A stretch of 6,360 nucleotides of DNA from assembly GCA_934645125.1 (NCBI GenBank), contig CAKUDT010000089.1, positions 1-6,360 on the forward strand, given 5' to 3'. The DNA is from an uncultured Eggerthellaceae bacterium (lineage in GTDB: Bacteria > Actinomycetota > Coriobacteriia > Coriobacteriales > Eggerthellaceae). A program made the position numbers and the translations under genes. Under the pieces are notes generated by a model, which saw only the letters and a program-made list of their open reading frames with translations, ran no database searches and was not told the origin of the DNA. The number at the start of each line of letters is the position of its first letter. Position 1 is the stretch's first letter. Shown here in pieces: positions 1 through 5,352 of the stretch.

Positions 1-1539
1 CCGCAGATTGCCCGCGTGGTGCGCGCGAACATCATGAGCGAGTATGGACAAGATTACGTGCGCGCCGCCATTGTTTCCGGTGCAAAGGCGCCGTGGATTT
101 TGGTGAAGCACGTCATGCGCAACTGCTTGGCTCCCATTTTGGTGTTCACGGTGGTGTGCGTGGCGGATGCTATTGTATTCGAAGCATCGTTGGCGTTCAT
201 TAGCGCAGGTATTCCTGAACCGACTCCGACCTGGGGTAACATTCTTGCCGATGCACGCGCCGGCGTACTTTCCGGTCGTTGGTGGCAGGCGCTGTTCCCG
301 GGCTTGTTCATTATGATCACCACGTTGTGCCTGAACGTTTTGTCCGAAGGCATTACCGATGCCATGGCCGCTGCGCCCAGCGCTCCCGTTTCCGCAGCAG
401 ACGATAACCTTGCGGGTGACCGCGAAGCCGACCGCTTGGTATCCGACCCCAAGTTGGCATACGCTGCCCAGGCTGAAATGCTGGAGAAGCGCCTGAACGC
501 GCTGAAGGAAGTGGAAACGAAGCGTACCGACCGCTTTGTTGCACGCACCGATGTTCCGCCTATTCTGGAAGTCAAGGATTTCTGCATTAAGTTCAAGCGT
601 CATGGCGATGTGAACGTGGTTGACCACTTGAATTACGTTGTTCGTCCTCGTCAGACCATGGGTCTGGTGGGCGAGTCCGGCTGCGGCAAGTCGATTTCCA
701 CCAGCGCCATCATGGGTCTGCTTGACCCCGCGTCTGCCACGATTTCCGGCGAGATTCTTTACGACGGCAAGAACATCCTGGAGATGAGCGAAAGCGAGCT
801 GAACCAGATTCGTGGTCGCGAAATTGCCATGATTTATCAGGACTCCTTGAGCGCTTTGAACCCGTCTATGCTGATTAGGGCGCAGTTTAAGCAGCTTACA
901 AGCCGCGGTGGCACCCGTAGTGCCGAAGAGCTTTTGGAGTTGGTTGGTCTTGATCCGAAGCGTACGCTCGATTCGTATCCGCACGAGCTTTCCGGTGGAC
1001 AGCGTCAGCGCGTTTTGATTGCTATGGCGCTTACGCGTGACCCGAAGATCATCATTGCCGATGAGCCTACCACGGCATTGGACGTTACCGTGCAAAAGCA
1101 GGTTATCAACTTGCTGAACCGCTTGCAGCACGAGCTGGGCTTCGCTATGATCTTCGTGAGCCACGACTTGGCGTTGGTGGCCGAAGTGGCGAACTCTATT
1201 ACCGTTATGTATGCAGGTCAGGTTGTGGAGCAGGGTCCCGTTCGCGAGATTATGACGAATCCTATCCACGAGTACACCCGTGGTCTTCTGGGCTCTGTCC
1301 TATCTATCGAAGCTGGTGGTGACCGTCTGCTGCAAGTGCCGGGTTCGGTTCCGTCGCCGAAGGACTTCCCCGCAGGCGACCGTTTCCGTCCGCGTTCGAG
1401 CCATCCCGACTGCATTTCCAATGTTCGCCCCATGCTGAAGCAGCTCAAGGGAACCGATCATTACTACGCCGAACTGCCTGATAGTGAGCTTACGCGCCTG
1501 GGTCTGAAACCTTTGGTGCCGGCAGAAGGGAGGGCATAA
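1..1539 (+). CDS. Peptide-family ABC importer: permease-ATPase fusion subunit (DppC-DppD type), 5' partial
   Basis: Inner-membrane subunit that couples ATP hydrolysis to import of a small peptide- or sugar-acid-like substrate. The frame is open from base 1, so the start lies upstream; 512 codons are visible. Codons 1-40 carry the cytoplasmic coupling (EAA-like) loop of a DppC permease (AAIVSGAKAPWILVKHVM). Two hydrophobic segments follow, about codons 41-65 and 95-118. A 70-residue Ala/charged linker with a short helical stretch (bases 358-561) leads into a complete ATPase domain: Walker A GESGCGKS (670-693), Q-loop Gln (838), signature LSGGQRQR (988-1011), Walker B with Asp (1060) and Glu (1063), H-loop His (1162). 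The C-terminal oligopeptide-transporter extension (about 1340-1490) is present, but only one of its usual four cysteines remains. The stop overlaps the next start. Such fusions are known in this transporter family. The substrate is not readable from this subunit; sugar-gene neighbours suggest sialic acid or an amino-sugar compound. Confidence 0.92.
   Translation, partial: PQIARVVRANIMSEYGQDYVRAAIVSGAKAPWILVKHVMRNCLAPILVFTVVCVADAIVFEASLAFISAGIPEPTPTWGNILADARAGVLSGRWWQALFPGLFIMITTLCLNVLSEGITDAMAAAPSAPVSAADDNLAGDREADRLVSDPKLAYAAQAEMLEKRLNALKEVETKRTDRFVARTDVPPILEVKDFCIKFKRHGDVNVVDHLNYVVRPRQTMGLVGESGCGKSISTSAIMGLLDPASATISGEILYDGKNILEMSESELNQIRGREIAMIYQDSLSALNPSMLIRAQFKQLTSRGGTRSAEELLELVGLDPKRTLDSYPHELSGGQRQRVLIAMALTRDPKIIIADEPTTALDVTVQKQVINLLNRLQHELGFAMIFVSHDLALVAEVANSITVMYAGQVVEQGPVREIMTNPIHEYTRGLLGSVLSIEAGGDRLLQVPGSVPSPKDFPAGDRFRPRSSHPDCISNVRPMLKQLKGTDHYYAELPDSELTRLGLKPLVPAEGRA
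1528..1533 (+). promoter_or_regulatory. Ribosome binding site GGGAGG fixing the start of the second ATPase
   Basis: GGGAGG lies five bases before the ATG at 1539, inside the end of the preceding gene. Stop and start share one base (TAATG), which points to translational coupling of the two transporter subunits. It also supports the upstream ATG over internal methionines nearer the ATPase domain. Confidence 0.75.
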
Positions 1540-2642
1540 TGGTGCAGAAAATCGAATCGCTTGCCGCCTCTGCGGATGAGCTGCTTGCAAAAGGCACTGT
1601 TTCCGCCGCTTTGGGCGCCACGGTCAATCGCGAGGTAGGCGAAGCAGCTGAGCTGGGCGATGCCCGCGTTGATAACGAAGCGCATTCTATTGAAGTGGGC
1701 GAGGCCAGCATTGAGGGCACGAAGGAAGACGTGTATTCGCGTCCTGTTTCTCGCGCGCGCAACGTACGCGAAGAGCTTATGGCTATCCCCGCGCCCGAGA
1801 AGAGCGCGCCGGATGATACGCCCGATGATGGGCGCGAGCCGCTTATCTTCTTGGACGACATTTATGTGACGTTCAAGACGCGCACCGGATCTTTGCTGCA
1901 CCCCAACATGGTAAAGGCTGTTCAGGGCGTTACCATCAAGCTTATGCCGGGCGAATGCATTGGCATTGTGGGCGAGTCGGGCTGCGGTAAGTCAACTACA
2001 GCTAACGTTTTGTGCGGCTTGCAATCGCCTACGTCGGGTCGCGTGTTCTTTAAGGGCCGCGATGTTACGAAGCGCACGGCGACTGATCGTCGTGCTATCG
2101 GCCGTGTGGTATCCGTGGTGTTCCAGGATCCTGCAACGGCGCTGAATGCGCGCATGAGCGTGCATGATCAGCTGATGGACCCCATGATCGTGCATAAAGT
2201 GGGCACGCCCGCGGAACGCGAGGCGCGCGTGAAGGAACTCATTGGCCTGGTTGGTCTGCCCGAGAGCTGCTTGGCGGCGCTTCCCGGTCAGCTATCCGGT
2301 GGTCAGCGTCAGCGTGTTGCTATTGCGCGTGCCCTGTCGCTGAACCCCGAGGTCATCATCGCCGACGAACCGACGTCCGCTCTGGATGTTTCCGTTCGTG
2401 CGCAAATTCTGAACTTGCTCATGGATCTGAAACGCGAGCTGAACCTTTCTATGGTGTTCATCTCGCACGACATTTCAACGGTGCGCTATATTTCCGACCG
2501 CATCATTGTTATGAATAAGGGCATGGTTGTTGAGCGCGGCACCACCGATCAGATCTTCAACCACGCGCAAGAGCCTTACACGAAGCTGCTTTTGGGCGCA
2601 ACGCCTTCGCTTTTGCATCCGGACGAGAGCGCTTTCGAGTAA
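1539..2642 (+). CDS. Peptide-family ABC importer ATPase (DppF/OppF type) with a long N-terminal extension
   Basis: Second nucleotide-binding subunit of the importer, 367 residues, expected to pair with the ATPase half of the fusion protein at the inner face of the membrane. The ATPase fold starts near residue 100. It has Walker A GESGCGKST (145-153, Lys151), Q-loop Gln196, signature LSGGQRQR (252-259), Walker B ending in Asp276-Glu277, and H-loop His310, so it should be catalytically competent. Residues 1-100 are an acidic, low-complexity extension that normal DppF/OppF proteins lack. The protein ends about 45 residues after the H-loop region without the cysteine-containing C-terminal oligopeptide extension of the family. 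It is probably translationally coupled to the gene before it. No terminator with a T-run follows, so transcription may continue into the lyase gene. The substrate is inferred only from neighbours. Confidence 0.93.
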   Translation: MVQKIESLAASADELLAKGTVSAALGATVNREVGEAAELGDARVDNEAHSIEVGEASIEGTKEDVYSRPVSRARNVREELMAIPAPEKSAPDDTPDDGREPLIFLDDIYVTFKTRTGSLLHPNMVKAVQGVTIKLMPGECIGIVGESGCGKSTTANVLCGLQSPTSGRVFFKGRDVTKRTATDRRAIGRVVSVVFQDPATALNARMSVHDQLMDPMIVHKVGTPAEREARVKELIGLVGLPESCLAALPGQLSGGQRQRVAIARALSLNPEVIIADEPTSALDVSVRAQILNLLMDLKRELNLSMVFISHDISTVRYISDRIIVMNKGMVVERGTTDQIFNHAQEPYTKLLLGATPSLLHPDESAFE

Positions 2643-2760
2643 GGGCGCGTGGATGCGGCATTTGGGGATTGCCGCGTGTCCGCGCTTCGCGCTGCGGCGC
2701 GGCGTGAGTTGTTGTTGCGGTGAAGACCGCAACACGAGCGCGGCAACGCCGAAGTAATGT
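2643..2760 (+). other. GC-rich intergenic stretch with three potential hairpins and an alternative pairing
   Basis: Three hairpins can be drawn between the ATPase and lyase genes. Hairpin A pairs 2655-2660 (GCGGCA) with 2670-2675. Hairpin B pairs 2680-2685 (CCGCGC) with 2697-2702. Hairpin C pairs 2713-2720 (TGTTGCGG) perfectly with 2727-2734 around a 6-base loop. In addition TTGCCGCG (2669-2676) is complementary to CGCGGCAA (2739-2746), which would exclude hairpin A. No T-run follows any of them, so an ordinary intrinsic terminator is unlikely. The stretch could protect mRNA ends, attenuate readthrough, or simply be GC-rich spacer. Confidence 0.4.
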
Positions 2761-2765
2761 GTATG

Positions 2766-2799
2766 ATTGTTTGCGTTACTGTTGTAGACAAACGATAGA
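2766..2799 (+). promoter_or_regulatory. Possible promoter/operator of the lyase gene: imperfect inverted repeat
   Basis: ATTGTTTG (2766-2773) and CAAACGAT (2789-2796) are inverted copies with 7 of 8 matches, separated by 15 bases. This size fits a dimeric repressor site. The only promoter-like hexamers I can place are TTGCGT (2771-2776) and GATAGA (2794-2799) with 17 bases between them. They are weak but would overlap the inverted repeat. The site lies 26-56 bases before the lyase ATG. The assignment is tentative. Confidence 0.3.
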
Positions 2800-2821
2800 A
2801 AGAAGAAATCGGGTAACTAGA

Positions 2822-3769
2822 ATGTCTCAGTACAGCAAGTTTCATGGTGTTATTCCTCCTGTGGTCGTTCCTTTGACCGCCGACAAGCAACTGGACGTGC
2901 CTGCGTTCGAGCGCTCCATCAACCGCATGATTGATGCGGGCGTGCATGGTTTGTTCTTCTTGGGTTCAAGTGGCGAAGTGGCCTTTTTGAATGATGATCA
3001 GCGCTACGAAGTGCTGGAAAACGCCGTGCGCATTGTTGATCATCGCGTGCCGGTTTTGGTGGGCGTTATCGACATGGAAACCGAGCGCGTTATCAAGCAG
3101 GTCGAGCGCACGCAGCAGTTCGACATTGACGCACTGGTATGCACCGCTCCGTTCTACGCGCTGGGCGGTCCGAAGGAAAACGAGCGCCATTTCCGCGTGA
3201 TTCGCGAGCATACGAATCTGCCGCTTTTCGCCTATGACCTGCCGGTATGCGTTCATACCAAGCTGGATCCCACCATGCTGGTTCGCTTGGGTGGCGATGG
3301 TGTTTTGGCAGGCGTGAAGGACTCTTCGGGTGATGACGTTTCCTTCCGCTGGCTTATGCTGGAAAACGAAGATGCAGGTCATCCGCTGCAGCTGCTCACG
3401 GGCCACGAAGTAGTGGTCGATGGTGCGCTGCTGGGCGGTGCCGATGGTTCCGTTCCCGGTTTGGCGAACTTGGCTCCCGAGCCGTACGTGGAAATGTACA
3501 ACGCCGCGAAGGCGGGCGACTGGGATAAGGTGCGCGAGTGCCAGGATTATCTGGCTCGTCTGATGTTCCTGACGCGCCACGTGAACGCTACGGTTGGTTT
3601 CGGTGCCGGCGTTGGTGCATTCAAGACCGCGCTGTGGCAGATGGGCGTGTTCAACACGAACCAGATGCGCGAACCTGTTATGCCGCTGGTAGGCAACGAC
3701 GTGACCGAGATCGTGAAGGTGCTCAAGCGCGCCAAGCTGATGCCCGAGTTCGCTCCTGTTCGCCTGTAG
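2822..3769 (+). CDS. DapA/NanA-family class I aldolase, probable N-acetylneuraminate (sialic acid) lyase
   Basis: Cytosolic TIM-barrel aldolase of 315 residues, the usual family length. It shows the pyruvate-binding GSSGE loop (48-52), catalytic Tyr138 in YDLP, and Schiff-base Lys166 in GVKDSSGD, matching Tyr137/Lys165 of E. coli NanA and the Tyr/Lys pair of DapA. It is unlikely to be the lysine-biosynthesis DapA: the substrate-binding Arg after the YxxP motif is replaced (YDLPVC, Cys143). It is not a textbook NanA either: the GYDE motif that contacts the sialic-acid glycerol chain reads GHEV (194-197). The neighbours, a peptide-type importer and nagA, favour sialic acid cleavage to ManNAc and pyruvate. 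Other keto-acid sugars remain possible. ATG 2822 was chosen because homology begins there; an in-frame GTG at 2720 would read through the hairpin region. The ribosome site is weak (purine-rich 2797-2808, 13 bases away). Confidence 0.9.
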   Translation: MSQYSKFHGVIPPVVVPLTADKQLDVPAFERSINRMIDAGVHGLFFLGSSGEVAFLNDDQRYEVLENAVRIVDHRVPVLVGVIDMETERVIKQVERTQQFDIDALVCTAPFYALGGPKENERHFRVIREHTNLPLFAYDLPVCVHTKLDPTMLVRLGGDGVLAGVKDSSGDDVSFRWLMLENEDAGHPLQLLTGHEVVVDGALLGGADGSVPGLANLAPEPYVEMYNAAKAGDWDKVRECQDYLARLMFLTRHVNATVGFGAGVGAFKTALWQMGVFNTNQMREPVMPLVGNDVTEIVKVLKRAKLMPEFAPVRL

Positions 3770-3807
3770 TGCCTGTAACTTGCATTGCGGATTATTGATT
3801 GTTGCGT

Positions 3808-3846
3808 TCAGCCCGGGCAGCGTTCTGCTCGGGCTGACATGTTTTT
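3808..3846 (+). terminator. Strong rho-independent terminator after the lyase gene
   Basis: Bases 3808-3820 pair with 3825-3837 over 13 base pairs, including one G-U pair, around a CGTT tetraloop. The stem contains TCAGCCCG/CGGGCTGA. A run of five T follows at 3842-3846. It ends the importer-lyase transcript 38 bases after the lyase stop, so nagA needs its own promoter or depends on readthrough. Confidence 0.92.
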
Positions 3847-3907
3847 GAGCGGTAAAAGTCCTGATAGGAAGCGGGATTGCCGCGTATTTATGAGAAATAA
3901 AAGGAGG
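3847..3907 (+). promoter_or_regulatory. nagA leader: weak promoter candidate and strong ribosome binding site
   Basis: AAGGAGG (3901-3907) lies five bases before GTG 3913 and fixes that unusual start codon. Upstream, a TATTTA (3885-3890) could be a -10 element, but no convincing -35 is placed at the right distance. A small inverted repeat, TCCT-gat-AGGA (3859-3869), is present and might be an operator. Because a strong terminator precedes this stretch, a promoter for nagA should lie here. Confidence 0.45.
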
Positions 3908-3912
3908 TTTCC

Positions 3913-5031
3913 GTGAAAATCATTAACGGCAACGTGTTTACGGGTTTTGAGGAGAAGACCGTCTACGTGAACGACGGCGTTTTTGTTGAGCAAGCATCGT
4001 ATGTGGATGACGGCGTAGTGCTTGATGCGGCGGGCAAAGTTCTTGCTCCCGGCATGATTGATGTGCATTTTCATGCGTGCATCGGTCACGATGCGTGCGA
4101 CGGCACCGATGAATCGTTCCATAAGATGGCAGAGTACGAAGCGTCGCAAGGCATTACGGCTATTTGCCCTGCTACGATGACGTTCCCCGAGGAAAAGCTG
4201 GGCGGCATTTGCGATGTTGCTGCAGCGTTTGCGCCGGCGGACAACGAGGCAACGCTTCTGGGTCTGAACATGGAGGGTCCGTTCATTTCTCCGTCGAAGG
4301 TGGGCGCGCAAAACCCCGCATACGTGCAGGAACCGAACGTTGAGATGTTCATGCGCTTGCAAGAACGCGCCCATGGCCTGGTAAAACTTGTTGACATTGC
4401 TCCCGAAGAGCCGGGTGCGCTTGAATTCATCAAGGCAGTAAAGGGCTGCACGCGCGTGTCGCTGGCTCACATGTGCGCAACGTACGACGATGCCGTGGCT
4501 GCGTTCGATGCGGGCGCTCGTCAACTGACGCACTTGTATAACGCTATGCCCGGCTTGGCACATCGTGCCCCGGGTCCCATTGCTGCTGCGGCGGATTGCG
4601 AAGACGTATTCGCAGAGATTATCGCTGATGGCGTGCATATTCATCCGTCGATGGTACGCCTTGCGTTCAAGATTTTCGGCGCGGAGCGTATGCTGTTGAT
4701 CAGCGACACCATGGAAGCTGCCGGCATGCCCGATGGCGAATATGCGTTGGGTGGCCAGGCGGTAACCGTGCGTGGCAACTTGGCAACGCTGCATGATGGC
4801 ACGATTGCGGGTTCGGTAACGAATCTGGCGCTGTGCGTGAAAACGGCGGTAACGAAGATGGAAATCCCGCTGGCAGATGCCTTGCGTGCGGCAACCTTAA
4901 ACCCCGCTATTGCGATGGGCGTTGCCGATGAACGTGGCTCTATTTCTGCTGGTAAAGTGGCTGACTGCGTGATTCTTGACCCCGAGACGGTAACGGTTGA
5001 GCGCGTTATCTTGCGCGGTCGTGAGCTGTAA
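3913..5031 (+). CDS. nagA: N-acetylglucosamine-6-phosphate deacetylase
   Basis: Cytosolic amidohydrolase that removes acetate from GlcNAc-6-phosphate to give glucosamine-6-phosphate, the step common to GlcNAc, sialic-acid and cell-wall amino-sugar recycling. The 372-residue length fits the family. Landmarks are the metal-site HxH (His52, His54) in PGMIDVHFH, Glu121 in NMEGPF, His186 in SLAHMC, His207 in THLYNAM, substrate-contact His242 in DGVHIH, and catalytic Asp265 in LISDTMEAAG. A short beta-sandwich is formed by both termini (GKVADCVIL near the end). Two local departures from E. coli NagA are seen. The first HxH is followed by ACIGHDACD rather than a Gly-rich loop, and the KGxHNP motif reads KVGAQNP (Gln133). 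GTG is the start, set by a close AAGGAGG. The gene is flanked by terminators on both sides, so it is probably transcribed alone. No nagB, nanE or nanK is in the window. Confidence 0.95.
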   Translation: MKIINGNVFTGFEEKTVYVNDGVFVEQASYVDDGVVLDAAGKVLAPGMIDVHFHACIGHDACDGTDESFHKMAEYEASQGITAICPATMTFPEEKLGGICDVAAAFAPADNEATLLGLNMEGPFISPSKVGAQNPAYVQEPNVEMFMRLQERAHGLVKLVDIAPEEPGALEFIKAVKGCTRVSLAHMCATYDDAVAAFDAGARQLTHLYNAMPGLAHRAPGPIAAAADCEDVFAEIIADGVHIHPSMVRLAFKIFGAERMLLISDTMEAAGMPDGEYALGGQAVTVRGNLATLHDGTIAGSVTNLALCVKTAVTKMEIPLADALRAATLNPAIAMGVADERGSISAGKVADCVILDPETVTVERVILRGREL

Positions 5032-5056
5032 ATCGCTGGTTCTTGCTTGTTTCAAT

Positions 5057-5088
5057 AAGGCTGTGGGAGGTATCCTGCAGCCTTTTTT
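5057..5088 (+). terminator. Rho-independent terminator after nagA
   Basis: Bases 5057-5068 pair with 5073-5084 (outer AAGGCTG/CAGCCTT perfect, two inner G-U pairs) around a GGTA loop. Six T follow at 5083-5088. It lies 25 bases after the nagA stop and marks the boundary to the AT-rich repeat region. Confidence 0.9.
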
Positions 5089-5105
5089 ATGCGTTCGAGT
5101 GGGAG

Positions 5106-5271
5106 AAAATGCAAGGTTCAATCGTAAAATTTGCGAGGTTAAGGAGATATTTTTGCGAGGTTATTCCTTCAAATTTGATAGGTTGCCAAGAAATTTTGCG
5201 AGGTTTACCAATGAAAAATGCGAGGTTAGCGATAAAAATTTGCGAAGTTTATGTATAATATTTGCGAGGTT
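5106..5271 (+). repeat. Iteron-like array: eight direct repeats of AAAATTTGCGAGGTT, 22-base period
   Basis: The 8-base core GCGAGGTT, preceded by an A/T tract, starts at 5111 (GCAAGGTT), 5133, 5155, 5177 (GATAGGTT), 5198, 5220, 5242 (GCGAAGTT) and 5264. Steps are 22, 22, 22, 21, 22, 22 and 22 bases. Cores at 5133, 5155, 5198, 5220 and 5264 are perfect. The intervening 7-8 bases differ in every unit. The unit is not palindromic, all copies point the same way, and two helical turns separate them. This suits a protein that binds head to tail along one face of DNA, as at plasmid iterons or multi-site operators. The array ends at the promoter of the downstream ATPase gene. Confidence 0.93.
5254..5259 (+). 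promoter_or_regulatory. -10 element TATAAT of the ATPase gene, inside the repeat array
   Basis: A perfect TATAAT lies in the variable stretch between repeats 7 and 8. No good -35 is found 16-18 bases upstream; that place is taken by the A-tract of repeat 7. Transcription would start near 5266, within the last repeat core. A protein bound to repeats 7 and 8 would cover the promoter (repression) or replace the missing -35 contact (activation). Confidence 0.5.
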
Positions 5272-5277
5272 CACATA

Positions 5278-5352
5278 ATGAAGAAATACATTTTCCCTTG
5301 TAGATGGGCGGTTTGCTATGGAATTCAGAAGAGATATATCTTTCGAACTTGA
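5278..5352 (+). CDS. Possible 24-residue leader peptide overlapping the ATPase start
   Basis: ATG 5278 opens a 24-codon frame ending in TGA at 5350. The GAGG of the last repeat (5266-5269) lies eight bases upstream and could serve as its ribosome site. The peptide is short, basic and aromatic-rich (begins MKKYIFPC) and resembles nothing I recognise. It overlaps the first codons of the ATPase gene in another frame, so if translated it could tune ATPase translation. It could easily be chance. Confidence 0.2.
   Translation: MKKYIFPCRWAVCYGIQKRYIFRT

Noticed and set aside
54..596. 180-codon minus-strand frame opposite the permease part
   Set aside because: The + strand encodes the permease coupling loop and membrane segments; the antisense product is Ser/Ala/Arg-rich without a domain.
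1..1539. Permease-ATPase fusion as an artefact of a missing stop or frameshift
   Set aside because: The linker reads smoothly with normal codon use and no stop or start signal between domains, and such fusions are known for this importer class. It cannot be fully excluded without the upstream gene.
2713..2734. Intrinsic terminator after the second ATPase gene
   Set aside because: The 8-base-pair stem is perfect, but the following bases (CGAGCGCGG) contain no T-run.
2720..2821. GTG 2720 as the lyase start, adding 34 residues
   Set aside because: The added residues are Arg-rich, lie on the hairpin region and do not match the family, whose barrel begins just after ATG 2822.
2966..3580. 204-codon minus-strand frame opposite the lyase
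   Set aside because: It is a shadow of a strongly supported + strand gene with no recognisable motif and no upstream signal.
3808..4794. 328-codon minus-strand frame opposite nagA
   Set aside because: nagA carries all family motifs on the + strand. The antisense product is His/Arg-rich with no recognisable domain and its end overlaps the lyase terminator.
5106..5271. CRISPR array
   Set aside because: Conserved units are only about 15 bases and the variable parts 7-8 bases, far below CRISPR repeat and spacer sizes; no cas gene is present.
4997..5278. 93-codon + strand frame across the nagA end, terminator and repeats
   Set aside because: It reads through a terminator and the repeat array. 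Its repeated peptide words (FARF, CEV) merely mirror the DNA repeats, and it has no ribosome site or family resemblance.
5089..5317. Insertion sequence or transposon end
   Set aside because: No terminal inverted repeats, target duplication or transposase fragment were visible; the repeats are all direct.
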